Positions 1 to 6,944 of a DNA stretch of 8,717 nucleotides are shown in pieces. Positions within the stretch are counted from its first letter, which is position 1. Each line of letters starts with the position of its first letter. The translations under genes and the position numbers were made by a program. Under the pieces are notes generated by a model. The model worked only from the letters and a program-made list of their open reading frames with translations. It was not told the origin of the DNA and did no database searches. This DNA is from an uncultured Pseudomonadota bacterium (lineage in GTDB: Bacteria > Bdellovibrionota_B > Oligoflexia > Oligoflexales > Bog-1112), in assembly GCA_937896265.1 (NCBI GenBank), contig CALBMD010000179.1:1-8717 (forward strand), given 5' to 3'.

Positions 1-2
1 AG

Positions 3-212
3 TTTATTGAAGAAGTAGAACAAAAGTACAAAGTAAAAATAGTCTGCTCAAAAGAAGACACTCCACTAGGAACTGCAGGACCATTAGGATTAGCTAGGGA
101 TAAGTTTTTCAAATCATCTTTCGATCACATTTTTGTGTTCAATGCTGATATTATTTGTGACTATAATCTACAGAAGTTACTTGACTATCATATTTCAAAA
201 GGTGTGCGATGA
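3..212 (+). CDS. Mannose-1-phosphate guanylyltransferase fragment (eukaryote-like), internal piece
   Basis: Open at the left edge, frame starting at base 3, stop TGA at 210-212. The enzyme family makes GDP-mannose from mannose-1-phosphate and GTP. Visible family signatures are TPLGTAGPLGLARDK (the nucleotidyltransferase 'LGTAGPL' segment) and VFNADIICDYNLQKLLDYH, matching the 'VLNSDVICDYPF..L..FH' block that carries the metal-binding aspartate. The wording NADIICDY is typical of eukaryotic GMPPB-type enzymes rather than bacterial ManC or RfbA. Family likeness ends at about base 203 (HISKG); after that only V-R-stop follows, where a real enzyme would continue with a G-T-I-type strand. N-terminus and C-terminal half are absent. 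Base composition is clearly A+T-richer than the rest of the window. It could be a protist host sequence joined by misassembly, or a transferred fragment. The family call is fairly sure; the eukaryotic origin is inferred. Confidence 0.6.
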   Translation, partial: FIEEVEQKYKVKIVCSKEDTPLGTAGPLGLARDKFFKSSFDHIFVFNADIICDYNLQKLLDYHISKGVR

Positions 213-336
213 TTGCTGGATCAACAAGATCATTCACGTGCACAACTTCAATATCGCTGTACTCTGGCTTAAGACTTGCTCGGTAGACTGTGCGACCGAT
301 ACGACCGAAACCGTTGATTCCAACACGTAATGCCAT
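184..336 (-). CDS. gap: Glyceraldehyde-3-phosphate dehydrogenase, N-terminal fragment
   Basis: GAPDH oxidises glyceraldehyde-3-phosphate to 1,3-bisphosphoglycerate with NAD+ in glycolysis. The start ATG (334-336) opens MALRVGINGFGRIGRTVYRA, the classic GAPDH Rossmann fingerprint NGFGRIGR, followed by VVHVNDL, where N-D contacts the adenine ribose, and AHLLKYDS. Only about 51 codons are GAPDH-like. Past S51 (base 184) the frame reads QVTSVDYSHK, which is simply the antisense of the guanylyltransferase fragment, so roughly 280 residues, including the catalytic Cys/His, are missing. The start is supported by a purine-rich Shine-Dalgarno (AAGGAAGGG) just upstream; the reading frame is open further upstream to 441, but that extension does not look like GAPDH. 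Transcription runs toward base 1. The gene is either truly broken or cut by a chimeric join. Confidence 0.85.
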
Positions 337-360
337 CTTCGACCCTTCCTTAGTATGCGT

Positions 361-374
361 TTGTACATGTACAA
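361..374. promoter_or_regulatory. Perfect 14-bp palindrome in the gap leader, possible operator
   Basis: TTGTACATGTACAA reads the same on both strands. It lies 25 bp upstream of the gap start codon, between the Shine-Dalgarno and the best promoter candidate, a common place for a dimeric repressor site. A short GGCC-GAAA-GGCC hairpin follows at 379-390 in the same leader. The regulator is unknown; the role is inferred from symmetry and position only. Confidence 0.35.
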
Positions 375-412
375 CAGTGGCCGAAAGGCCCTTTAATATC
401 ATTTTTCTATAA

Positions 413-441
413 AAATTACCAGGAATTAATCCTAATGCCAA
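413..441 (-). promoter_or_regulatory. Possible sigma70-type promoter for gap
   Basis: On the minus strand, TTGGCA (436-441) and TAATTT (413-418) are separated by 17 bp. The -35 box is good and the -10 box weak. The site is about 80-105 bp upstream of the gap ATG and outside the palindrome at 361-374, which would fall in the transcribed leader. Confidence 0.3.
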
Positions 442-546
442 TGTAGCTTTTGATGAAAGGGCAAATGTTTAATGCTCTACTTTTGAGGCGAATGCATTGG
501 AATTGAGGGAAATCAACGCCTTAAGCGCTACGTATAAATGACCAGT

Positions 547-596
547 AAAAAAACAAATTTACCAACGACCGCTGACGCCAAATTTTCGTGCCAGCG
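547..596 (-). terminator. Weak terminator candidate after the korB-like gene
   Basis: Eight bases past the korB stop, the minus strand can fold CGCTG/CAGCG plus ACG/CGT with a two-base bulge (arms 570-577 and 587-596). A run of seven T (547-553) follows 16 bases later. The U tract is too far from the stem for a textbook intrinsic terminator, so this is only a candidate for the end of the operon. Confidence 0.25.
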
Positions 597-603
597 ACTA
601 ACG

Positions 604-1662
604 CTAACGAAGAGCGTCATTAATTTTATCCAACACAACCTGACCAGGCGACAGATCTACCTCTTCAAGGTTGCGCAAAGGGCCTTCCGTCGTTTGATAG
701 ACAGTGTGAAAATCTTCAGCACTGCTATCCACATAGAAAAGCCCCGTAGCAATCTCTCCTTTTGCTTTGGCCTGCCGTAAATATGCTAAAGCTTTTTCGA
801 CATCTGTCGGGTCATATGAGTGGTCTGTCTTATGAAGAAGAACTTGGCTCCCATCAAAAAGCTGCACTCTCTCTTGCATACCAGGCTGGTAGTCAAGCTC
901 AATAGCCTTTGCTGGGGGGACAAAATCAACCGCATCAAAGGCTGCTTCACGTTTATCTCGAATATGTTGATAACTTTTGCTTGAACCCTGGTGGTTGTTA
1001 AAACTCACACAAGGCGAAAGGACATCAAGAAAGGCAAAACCCTTATGTGAAAGAGCTCCCTTAATAAGAGGCACTAACTGAGCCTTATCACCAGAAAAGG
1101 CTCTAGCCACATAACTTGCACCAAGCTCCAAAGCCAGACCGACTAAATCTATCGGCAGCCAGCCGTTCTTTTCTTTCTTCTTATTCGTAGTCGCATAATC
1201 AGCAGTCGCCGAGAACTGGCCTTTAGTTAGGCCATAAACCCCGTTGTTTTCTACAATATAAACCATGTTTAATTGACGCCTGATAGCGTGCATAAACTGC
1301 CCTAAACCAATCGAACCCGTATCACCATCGCCAGAGACAGCTAAATATTTCATTTCACGATTGGCCAAATAGGCCCCTGTAGTCACAGAAGGCATGCGAC
1401 CATGAACAGCATTAAAACCATGGGCTTCACGGAGAAAATAGCCAGGCGTCTTTGAAGAGCAGCCGATGCCACTCATTTTAGCGACCTGATGCGGCACTAT
1501 AGATAACTCAAAGCAAGCTTCGACAATCGCTTGGGTAATAGAATCATGCCCACACCCTCCACATAAAGTGGAAGGCGCCCCTTTATAGTCATCGATACTT
1601 AGACCCAGACTATTCTTAGCTTTAGGAATCGATTTTAATCTGGGCACATTGATCGAAAACAT
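604..1662 (-). CDS. korB: 2-oxoacid:acceptor oxidoreductase, beta subunit (TPP-binding)
   Basis: This is the thiamine-diphosphate subunit of a CoA-dependent 2-oxoacid:ferredoxin-type oxidoreductase (KorB/PorB family), 352 aa, cytoplasmic. Seen directly: TPP/Mg motif GDGD (111-114) followed about 25 residues on by ENNGVYGLTKGQ (138-149). The four cysteines expected to bind the subunit's [4Fe-4S] cluster are present: C34 and C37 in CGGC, C68 in GIGC, C218 in SPC. The length is slightly above the usual ~280-340, because of a C-terminal tail after about residue 240 containing LFVYDSS-like sequence near the end. The ATG lies three bases after the alpha-subunit TAG, with a GGGGAT Shine-Dalgarno inside the end of that gene, so translation is probably coupled. 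2-Oxoglutarate, pyruvate or another 2-oxoacid could be the substrate; sequence alone does not settle this. The gene is intact. Confidence 0.9.
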   Translation of the reverse strand: MFSINVPRLKSIPKAKNSLGLSIDDYKGAPSTLCGGCGHDSITQAIVEACFELSIVPHQVAKMSGIGCSSKTPGYFLREAHGFNAVHGRMPSVTTGAYLANREMKYLAVSGDGDTGSIGLGQFMHAIRRQLNMVYIVENNGVYGLTKGQFSATADYATTNKKKEKNGWLPIDLVGLALELGASYVARAFSGDKAQLVPLIKGALSHKGFAFLDVLSPCVSFNNHQGSSKSYQHIRDKREAAFDAVDFVPPAKAIELDYQPGMQERVQLFDGSQVLLHKTDHSYDPTDVEKALAYLRQAKAKGEIATGLFYVDSSAEDFHTVYQTTEGPLRNLEEVDLSPGQVVLDKINDALR

Positions 1663-1665
1663 GCT

Positions 1666-3462
1666 CTAAATCCCCATGATGTGTTGAATATGTTTCTTAA
1701 GAAACTCAGCTTCAATGGGATTACCACTATAATGCAACACAGAATGTACTCTAGCTGTCGGCGTCAAAACTCCCTCAGCTTGCATCAAGGTGCGCATTTG
1801 CCCCTGTTGATTCTGCTCTACGATAATAATATGGTCATAACGATCCAAAATAGCAGCACAATCAGGATGAAAAGGAAAAGATTTCAGACACAAAAGCGAT
1901 AGCAGAATACCCTGCTCTTCTAGCCCACAAATAGCTTCACGCAGAGGTTCAATCGAAGACCCAAAAGCAACAATAAGCCACCTTGCTTCCTCTACTTCGA
2001 CATAGCGAGGCTTTGGTAAGGTTGATCTAGCCTTCTCAAATTTTGCTCTAATACGATCAAGGTTTTCTTGATAAAGCTCGCTTGACTCAGTATAACGCCC
2101 AAAACGATCATGTCCTGAGCCGCGCGTGAAATAGGCACCCTTACCCGACTCTCCTGGGTAGCTCCGATATGGGATACCATCACCATCAATATCTTCGTAA
2201 CGGTAAAACGGTTTTTGACTTTTATCCAAGTCAGCAGCTCGACGAACTTTGCCGCGATTTATTGCTGCTCCTTCTTTGAGCTGCAAAGGATCGCAAAGAA
2301 ATTGATTCATCCCAAGCTCAAGATCAGACATGACAAACACTGGTGTTTGTAGTTGATCGGCAAGATCAAAGGCTTGCATACCTAGTTCAAAACATTCTGT
2401 TGGGTTTTCTGGAAATAGCAAGATATGCTTGGTATCGCCATGAGAAGCATAGGCACAAAGAAGTAAATCTGCTTGCTGGCTACGCGTTGGCATCCCAGTC
2501 GAGGGCCCACAGCGCTGGATGTTAAAGATCACGGCTGGAACTTCGGCATAGTAGGCATAACCAAAAAACTCGCTCATCAGAGAAATTCCTGGCCCTGAAG
2601 TCGCTGTAAAGGCTCTCGCCCCATTCCAGCAAGCACCAAGGACAATACCAATCGAAGCAATCTCGTCTTCAGCCTGCACAATGGCAAACTTTTTCTTTCC
2701 TTGGGCAGAGATACGATACTTGTGACAGTAGCGAGTAAAATGCTCGACAACGCTCGTCGATGGAGTAATTGGATACCAGCCACAAACCGTTGCTCCAGCA
2801 TAGAGAGCTGCCAGCGCTAAAGCATCATTGCCTTCAAGCAAGATCTTGTCAGGCTTTGGCCTTTTCTCGACATGAAAAGACAAAGGGTAAGCAAAATGCT
2901 CTTCACAATAGCGGGCTCCGATATCAATAGCCTGACGATTTGCCTCCAAAAGATCTTTCGCTTTAGCATATTGGTCTGAAAGAAGTCCCATTAGAACCTC
3001 TTGGTCAAGATGGAGTAATCTTGCCAAAACACCGACATAGATTAAATTTTGCAAGAAGATCCGTTTAGGCACGGATTCAAAATGAGTCACAGCCAAATCA
3101 GAAATAGGCACACCTAAATAGGTGACGTCCTTTTTTTTCTCTGCATCAGAGAGGAATTTGGAACTGTCATAAAGAATATAGCCACCAGCTACAACATCAG
3201 CTGCATCACTCTTTAATGTCTCTCCATTAAACGCAACCATAAAATCAACACCGCCGCGACGGCCAGTAAACCCCTGCTGTGAAACACGAATCTCATACCA
3301 GGTCGGTAGACCTTGAATATTGGAAGGAAACATGTTCTTAGGCCCAATGCTCACGCCCATACGGAAGATAGTCTTAGCAACCAGCGTGTTAGCTGAAGCG
3401 GAGCCGGTGCCATTAACATTAGCAATACGCAGAACAAATTCATTGACAGATGGCTTTGTCAT
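1666..3462 (-). CDS. korA: 2-oxoacid:acceptor oxidoreductase, fused gamma-alpha subunit
   Basis: 598 aa, the usual size for the KorA-type fusion of the gamma domain (about residues 1-190) to the alpha pyrimidine-binding domain (about 205-598). The gamma part shows NGTGSASAN near residue 17 and the hallmark FPSNIQGLPTWYEIRVS (45-61). The alpha part shows GWYPITPST (228-236), the substrate/CoA-side motif of this superfamily, then QAEDEIASIG (263-272), TSGPGISLMSE (288-298) and QRCGPSTGMPTRSQQADLL (316-334). The C-terminal VEQNQQGQM is also typical. With the beta subunit it should convert a 2-oxoacid plus CoA to acyl-CoA, CO2 and low-potential electrons. The start ATG overlaps the upstream stop as ATGA (4 bp), indicating translational coupling. 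No frame damage is seen. The KorA label reflects the family; substrate is undetermined. Confidence 0.9.
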   Translation of the reverse strand: MTKPSVNEFVLRIANVNGTGSASANTLVAKTIFRMGVSIGPKNMFPSNIQGLPTWYEIRVSQQGFTGRRGGVDFMVAFNGETLKSDAADVVAGGYILYDSSKFLSDAEKKKDVTYLGVPISDLAVTHFESVPKRIFLQNLIYVGVLARLLHLDQEVLMGLLSDQYAKAKDLLEANRQAIDIGARYCEEHFAYPLSFHVEKRPKPDKILLEGNDALALAALYAGATVCGWYPITPSTSVVEHFTRYCHKYRISAQGKKKFAIVQAEDEIASIGIVLGACWNGARAFTATSGPGISLMSEFFGYAYYAEVPAVIFNIQRCGPSTGMPTRSQQADLLLCAYASHGDTKHILLFPENPTECFELGMQAFDLADQLQTPVFVMSDLELGMNQFLCDPLQLKEGAAINRGKVRRAADLDKSQKPFYRYEDIDGDGIPYRSYPGESGKGAYFTRGSGHDRFGRYTESSELYQENLDRIRAKFEKARSTLPKPRYVEVEEARWLIVAFGSSIEPLREAICGLEEQGILLSLLCLKSFPFHPDCAAILDRYDHIIIVEQNQQGQMRTLMQAEGVLTPTARVHSVLHYSGNPIEAEFLKKHIQHIMGI

Positions 3463-5246
3463 AAGTTCCCGGCTTTAGGTAAATGGAGGCTAAATACTTT
3501 CATATCCCAAGCATCTGTTGGACAGCGCTCAGCACAAAGCCCGCAGTGAATACAAATATTCTCATCTTTCACCATAAGCTTTTTGGTCTGAGGCACCGTA
3601 GCGACAAAAAGGTCGGTGGCCAAATTTTCGGCTGGAATCTTAAGCCCCGCACGCAACGCCACCTCGCTCTCAGGCTCTTCTATGATATTCAAACACATGC
3701 TTGGGCAGATATCGACACAAGCATCGCATTCAATACAAGCTTTTTCTTTAAAAACCGTTTGCACGTCACAATTTAGGCAACGCTTAGTTTCTTTAAGCGC
3801 TAAGCCAATATCAAAGCCAAGCTCTACTTCTGCCTCTAAATGGTTAAGCCGTTCGGCAAGATCATGCTCTGGCACGTGATGGCGGTGAGTATCGCTAAAG
3901 TCATTAACATAGGCCCACTGATTAAGCGTCATCTTTTGGCTACGCAGAGTCATAGAAGGCTTTTCTCTATCCTTAGCGACATCCTTCCCTTGGCAAAAAA
4001 GATGAATAGAAATGGCTGCAGCATGTCCATGAGCTACAGACGTAATCATGTTGCTTGCACCAAAGGCAGCGTCACCACCAGCAAAAACTTTTGGATGGCT
4101 AGTTTGATGGGTGAGGCGATCGACAGCAATACCACGACCACCTTCTCGAAGAGCTAAAAGCCCAGGCTCAGCATAAGAAAATTGCACTTCCTGTCCAACA
4201 GCCAGCACAACCATTTGGCAATCAAGCACAAGATCAGGCTGACCAGAGGGGATAGGTCTAAATTCTTTCTTGGCGGTGTAGCAAGAAGAAAGATGTTGAA
4301 AACGAACACCGCTCAAGCCATTTGCTCCTGCAACAAACTCCTGAGGAAGATAGTTATTAACGACATGGACACCTTCTTTTAAAGCATCCTCTTTCTCCCA
4401 AGGCGAAGCAAGCATCTCATCAAAGCCTTCTGGAGCAAAAACACTTACCTTACTAGCTCCCAAACGCAAAGCTGTCCGGCAACAATCCATAGCAGTGTTA
4501 CCACCACCAATAACCAGTACATGGCCAGAAATTTTCTTGAGATGCCCAAAATTGACATTAGCAAGAAAATCGAGCCCAATTTGAATATACGCCGCGTTTT
4601 CTTGACGACCAGGCAACGTTAAATCACGACCTATTGGCGCCCCTGAACCTAAGAATACAGCGTCGTAACCTTCATCAAGCAGCTTTTGCAAGCTAGTGAC
4701 TTCCGTTCCCAGTCTATTTTCAACACCCATATCGATGATGTTTTGACACTCTTCTTGCAGGACCTCTCGTGGCAAACGAAATTCCGGTACTTGCTGAGCT
4801 ACCGCACCACCTGCTATCTGCTTTTTATCATAAAGGACGCAAGTATAACCAAGTGGCATAAGGTCATTAACGACAGTAAGGGAAGCGGGGCCAGCACCAA
4901 CAAGAGCAACTTTCTTACCATTTTTTTGCGTAGGAATCTTTGGCAAGTGCTCGCGGTAGCTAGCATCTTTAAAATCGGCTGCTGCACGCTTAAGACGGCA
5001 AATAGCTACCGGTTGCTCAGCAACGCGGCCTCGGCGACATGCTGGCTCACAAGGTCGGTCACAGATGCGGCCTAGAATCCCTGGGAAAACGTTGGAGGCA
5101 CGATTAACAAGATAAGCCTCTGTATAGCGACCAAAAGCTATGAGTCGAATATATTCAGGAACAGGAGTATGCGCTGGACAAGCATACTGACAATCGACAA
5201 CTTTGTGGTAGTAAGAAGGGTCACTAGTATCGGTACGCTTGAGCAA
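3459..5246 (-). CDS. GltD-like FAD/NAD(P) oxidoreductase with C-terminal ferredoxin domain
   Basis: 595 aa, predicted soluble electron-transfer flavoprotein. The N-terminus resembles the Fe-S entry domain of glutamate-synthase small subunits: CQYACPAHTPVPEYI (19-33) and CDRPCEPACRRG (62-73). Next come an FAD dinucleotide motif GAGPAS (117-122), an NAD(P)H motif VIGGGNTAMD (245-254) and the second FAD motif FAGGDAA (388-394). The C-terminus adds CLNC (490-493) and two 4Fe-4S motifs, CIECDACVDICP (504-515) and CIHCGLCAERCP (565-576). No glutamate-synthase large subunit is nearby; the next gene encodes the 2-oxoacid oxidoreductase. I infer that it shuttles electrons between that enzyme and NAD(P), its tail replacing a separate delta/ferredoxin subunit. 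The start is TTG: GGAGGT lies four bases upstream and no ATG or GTG fits. Databases may label such genes 'glutamate synthase small subunit'; context argues otherwise. Confidence 0.85.
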   Translation of the reverse strand: MLKRTDTSDPSYYHKVVDCQYACPAHTPVPEYIRLIAFGRYTEAYLVNRASNVFPGILGRICDRPCEPACRRGRVAEQPVAICRLKRAAADFKDASYREHLPKIPTQKNGKKVALVGAGPASLTVVNDLMPLGYTCVLYDKKQIAGGAVAQQVPEFRLPREVLQEECQNIIDMGVENRLGTEVTSLQKLLDEGYDAVFLGSGAPIGRDLTLPGRQENAAYIQIGLDFLANVNFGHLKKISGHVLVIGGGNTAMDCCRTALRLGASKVSVFAPEGFDEMLASPWEKEDALKEGVHVVNNYLPQEFVAGANGLSGVRFQHLSSCYTAKKEFRPIPSGQPDLVLDCQMVVLAVGQEVQFSYAEPGLLALREGGRGIAVDRLTHQTSHPKVFAGGDAAFGASNMITSVAHGHAAAISIHLFCQGKDVAKDREKPSMTLRSQKMTLNQWAYVNDFSDTHRHHVPEHDLAERLNHLEAEVELGFDIGLALKETKRCLNCDVQTVFKEKACIECDACVDICPSMCLNIIEEPESEVALRAGLKIPAENLATDLFVATVPQTKKLMVKDENICIHCGLCAERCPTDAWDMKVFSLHLPKAGNL

Positions 5247-5275
5247 AAGAACCTCCGTGATGGGGGGCGTTCTTT
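5246..5275 (-). promoter_or_regulatory. Shine-Dalgarno inside a potential hairpin at the TTG start
   Basis: On the mRNA strand AAAGAAC (5269-5275) can pair perfectly with GTTCTTT (5246-5252). The Shine-Dalgarno GGAGGT (5251-5256) lies in the closing arm and loop, facing a run of six C; the last stem base is the first base of the TTG start. The structure could mask ribosome entry to the first gene of the oxidoreductase module. Folding is inferred by eye. Confidence 0.4.
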
Positions 5276-5299
5276 AAATCAACTCAGTATAGCCTTTTT

Positions 5300-5953
5300 C
5301 TAAGTCTCTCCAGCTCTTTCAGCGGCACTAGGGAAGGGGATAATCTTTGCCCCTTCTGGGTTCGGTACCGCATCCGTAGCTTTTGCTGTATGGCGCTTAT
5401 CTGCTTGCTGCCGTTGGCGTTGCATGGTTGGCGCATCAGTTTTAACAAAAAGAGTCGCTAAACCACTACCATCAAGGAGTTTACCTGCGGCAAGACCAGC
5501 TCGCACTAAATGTGCTGTTTTGGCATCAACGCCAGAGAGGCCAATAAGTCGATCCATATCGAGAACTTTTTTTGCTCGCAAGATAACTTGCATGGCTTCA
5601 TCAATGTGCCCCTTGTGCAAGTATGACCTTGCTAGCACAGTATAGAGATCACCAAGCACGCGTCTGGTTGTCTTTGACCTTGGCGACTTTTGATAGAAGG
5701 ATTCGATGCGATAGATGATGTCATCAGCTTGCGCGATAGCGACATCAAAATGACCAAGGCGCCAATCAATGGCCACGCGAATACCCTTACTTAGCATCCC
5801 TATAGGGATCAAAACTCGAATATACCAAAAAATCCTCTCAAAAACCAACGGGCCGCGGAGGATACCTAAGGGACCGATGATCATAAAAGCATAGATTGCT
5901 AAGAGCGAAGCAACGATGCAATCAAGGAGTCGTGAGATTAAAAGTGTTACCAT
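5300..5953 (-). CDS. Unrecognised membrane-anchored protein with TPR-like repeats
   Basis: Not assigned to a named family. From the ATG at 5953 it is 217 aa. About residues 3-28 (LLISRLLDCIVASLLAIYAF onward) form a hydrophobic segment, and a second weaker one lies near WYIRVLIPIGML. The rest looks soluble and helical: WRLGHFDVAIAQADDIIYRIE and LYTVLARSYLHKGHIDEAMQVILRAKKV have the spacing of tetratricopeptide repeats. The C-terminus (about 170 on) is polar and probably disordered. A membrane-tethered protein-interaction role is reasonable but unproven. An upstream TTG at 5968 is an alternative start; a GAAGG lies about 11 bases before it, too far for a good Shine-Dalgarno, and the ATG has none. 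The gene is on the same strand as the oxidoreductase module, ending 53 bp before it, so it may share a transcript, though the functions are not evidently linked. Confidence 0.6.
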   Translation of the reverse strand: MVTLLISRLLDCIVASLLAIYAFMIIGPLGILRGPLVFERIFWYIRVLIPIGMLSKGIRVAIDWRLGHFDVAIAQADDIIYRIESFYQKSPRSKTTRRVLGDLYTVLARSYLHKGHIDEAMQVILRAKKVLDMDRLIGLSGVDAKTAHLVRAGLAAGKLLDGSGLATLFVKTDAPTMQRQRQQADKRHTAKATDAVPNPEGAKIIPFPSAAERAGET

Positions 5954-6006
5954 ATTACCAACTTGCAATGTCAGATTTGCCTTCGATGAGATCTTTATCT
6001 TTATCG

Positions 6007-6035
6007 TTCACATACATTAGTCGCTATGAGATAAA
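6007..6035 (+). promoter_or_regulatory. Possible sigma70-type promoter for the transaldolase
   Basis: TTCACA (6007-6012) and GATAAA (6030-6035) with a 17-bp spacer match the consensus at five and four positions of six. It lies about 80 bp before the transaldolase ATG in the divergent intergenic region. On the other strand only weak candidates (TTGAAT, 17 bp, TAATGT) are visible for the divergent gene. Confidence 0.35.
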
Positions 6036-6115
6036 AATTCAATCTTGGTTTTTCTTTATTATGGATCTTAGCCGTGTTAAAAATCCTCTAAGTTCTCCAT
6101 TTCAAGAGGGTTTTC

Positions 6116-6766
6116 ATGAAATTTTTTATCGATACCGCCGACATTGAAGAAATCAAAAAAGCTGCTGACTTGGGTGTTTTAGATGGCGTCACCACTAACC
6201 CCACCTTAGTAGCTAAAACTGGGCGAAACTATGAAGAAGTTGTGCAAGAAATTTGCAAGATCACGACAGGACCAGTATCGGCAGAAGTGATTGCCACCGA
6301 CTACCACGGTATGATGGAAGAGGCCAAACACTGGAGCCTTTTAGCACCAAATATCGTTGTCAAAATCCCATTAATTGAAACTGGTTTAAAAGCTGTCCGC
6401 ACTTGCGCCAAAGAAGGCATCCGTACCAATGTAACGCTATGTTTTTCAGCAGCTCAAGCGCTCCTAGCAGCAAAAGCTGGCGCTACTTATATTTCCCCCT
6501 TTGTGGGACGCCTGGATGATATTTCAATCGAAGGGATGGATCTCATTTCTCATATTAAGACGATTTATACCAATTATGCCTATCAAACGGAAATTCTAGT
6601 AGCATCCATCCGTTCGCCGCTACATCTACAACGTGCAGCGCTGTTAGGTGCCGATATCGCCACAATCCCCTTTGATGTGGTAAAAAAATTGATTAAACAC
6701 CCACTTACAGATATTGGCTTGGCAACTTTTCTTGCTGATGCACAAAAGATTCCCTTGCGTTCCTAG
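6116..6766 (+). CDS. tal: Transaldolase, small TalC type
   Basis: 216 aa, the normal length of the short transaldolase/fructose-6-phosphate aldolase family (about 212-220). It transfers a dihydroxyacetone unit between sugar phosphates in the non-oxidative pentose phosphate pathway, in the cytoplasm. Seen: FIDTADIEEIKKA at the N-terminus, GVTTNPTLVAKTG (24-36), VVKIPL with the Schiff-base lysine K83, NVTLCFSAAQALLAAKAGA (105-123), SPFVGRLDD (127-135), EILVASIRSP (159-168) and ATIPF (182-186). F129 in SPFVGR is the residue that is tyrosine (APYVNR) in E. coli-type fructose-6-phosphate aldolase, so I favour true transaldolase activity. AGAGGG just upstream of the ATG serves as Shine-Dalgarno. 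It is transcribed away from the TPR-like gene, and a tRNA-Cys gene starts 27 bp after the stop. The gene is intact. Confidence 0.93.
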   Translation: MKFFIDTADIEEIKKAADLGVLDGVTTNPTLVAKTGRNYEEVVQEICKITTGPVSAEVIATDYHGMMEEAKHWSLLAPNIVVKIPLIETGLKAVRTCAKEGIRTNVTLCFSAAQALLAAKAGATYISPFVGRLDDISIEGMDLISHIKTIYTNYAYQTEILVASIRSPLHLQRAALLGADIATIPFDVVKKLIKHPLTDIGLATFLADAQKIPLRS

Positions 6767-6793
6767 CCTTGGCTGAGTTACTTTGGCAAACCT

Positions 6794-6867
6794 GGCGCCG
6801 TAGCCAAGCGGCTAGGCAGCGGATTGCAAATCCGTCCACAGCGGTTCAAATCCGCTCGGCGCCTCCA
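6794..6867 (+). tRNA. tRNA-Cys, anticodon GCA
   Basis: Full cloverleaf: acceptor GGCGCCG/CGGCGCC (6794-6800 with 6857-6863), D stem GCC/GGC (6803-6805 with 6815-6817), anticodon stem GCGGA/TCCGT with loop TTGCAAA and anticodon GCA at 6826-6828, and a short variable loop. The T arm AGCGG-TTCAAAT-CCGCT is at 6840-6856. The discriminator base is T6864, as expected for cysteine tRNAs, and CCA is encoded at 6865-6867. Only 27 bp separate it from the transaldolase stop, so read-through from that gene is possible. A weak hairpin (AGCATTT 6877-6883 / AAATGCT 6902-6908) follows, without a T tract. Confidence 0.97.
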
Positions 6868-6916
6868 TCTCTGAACAGCATTTTCCATCTAAATTCTGAA
6901 TAAATGCTATTTCACT

Positions 6917-6930
6917 CATGAAGATCCTCC
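6917..6930 (-). other. Orphan Shine-Dalgarno and ATG on the minus strand
   Basis: GGAGG (6926-6930), six bases, then ATG (6917-6919): a near-ideal start signal. The frame runs only 35 codons (MSEIAFIQNLDGKCC...) to a stop at 6812-6814, its second half being the antisense of tRNA-Cys. The real gene, if there was one, is missing beyond about base 6870. I read this as the remnant of a lost gene or chance; it sits 14 bp from the perfect inverted repeat at 6945-6982. Confidence 0.3.
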
Positions 6931-6944
6931 AAAAATTTGCTGAC

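Noticed and set aside
337..441. N-terminal extension of GAPDH to an upstream ATG at 441
   Set aside because: The extra 35 residues are not GAPDH-like, and the ATG at 336 has its own strong Shine-Dalgarno and begins the normal family N-terminus.
3459..5246. Glutamate synthase small subunit (gltD)
   Set aside because: The core is GltD-like, but the extra C-terminal double 4Fe-4S domain, absence of gltB and coupling to korA point to a different electron partner.
6812..6919. 35-codon minus-strand reading frame with a good Shine-Dalgarno
   Set aside because: Its second half is the antisense of tRNA-Cys, a frequent false gene, so I do not call it a CDS; only the start signal is kept as an orphan site.
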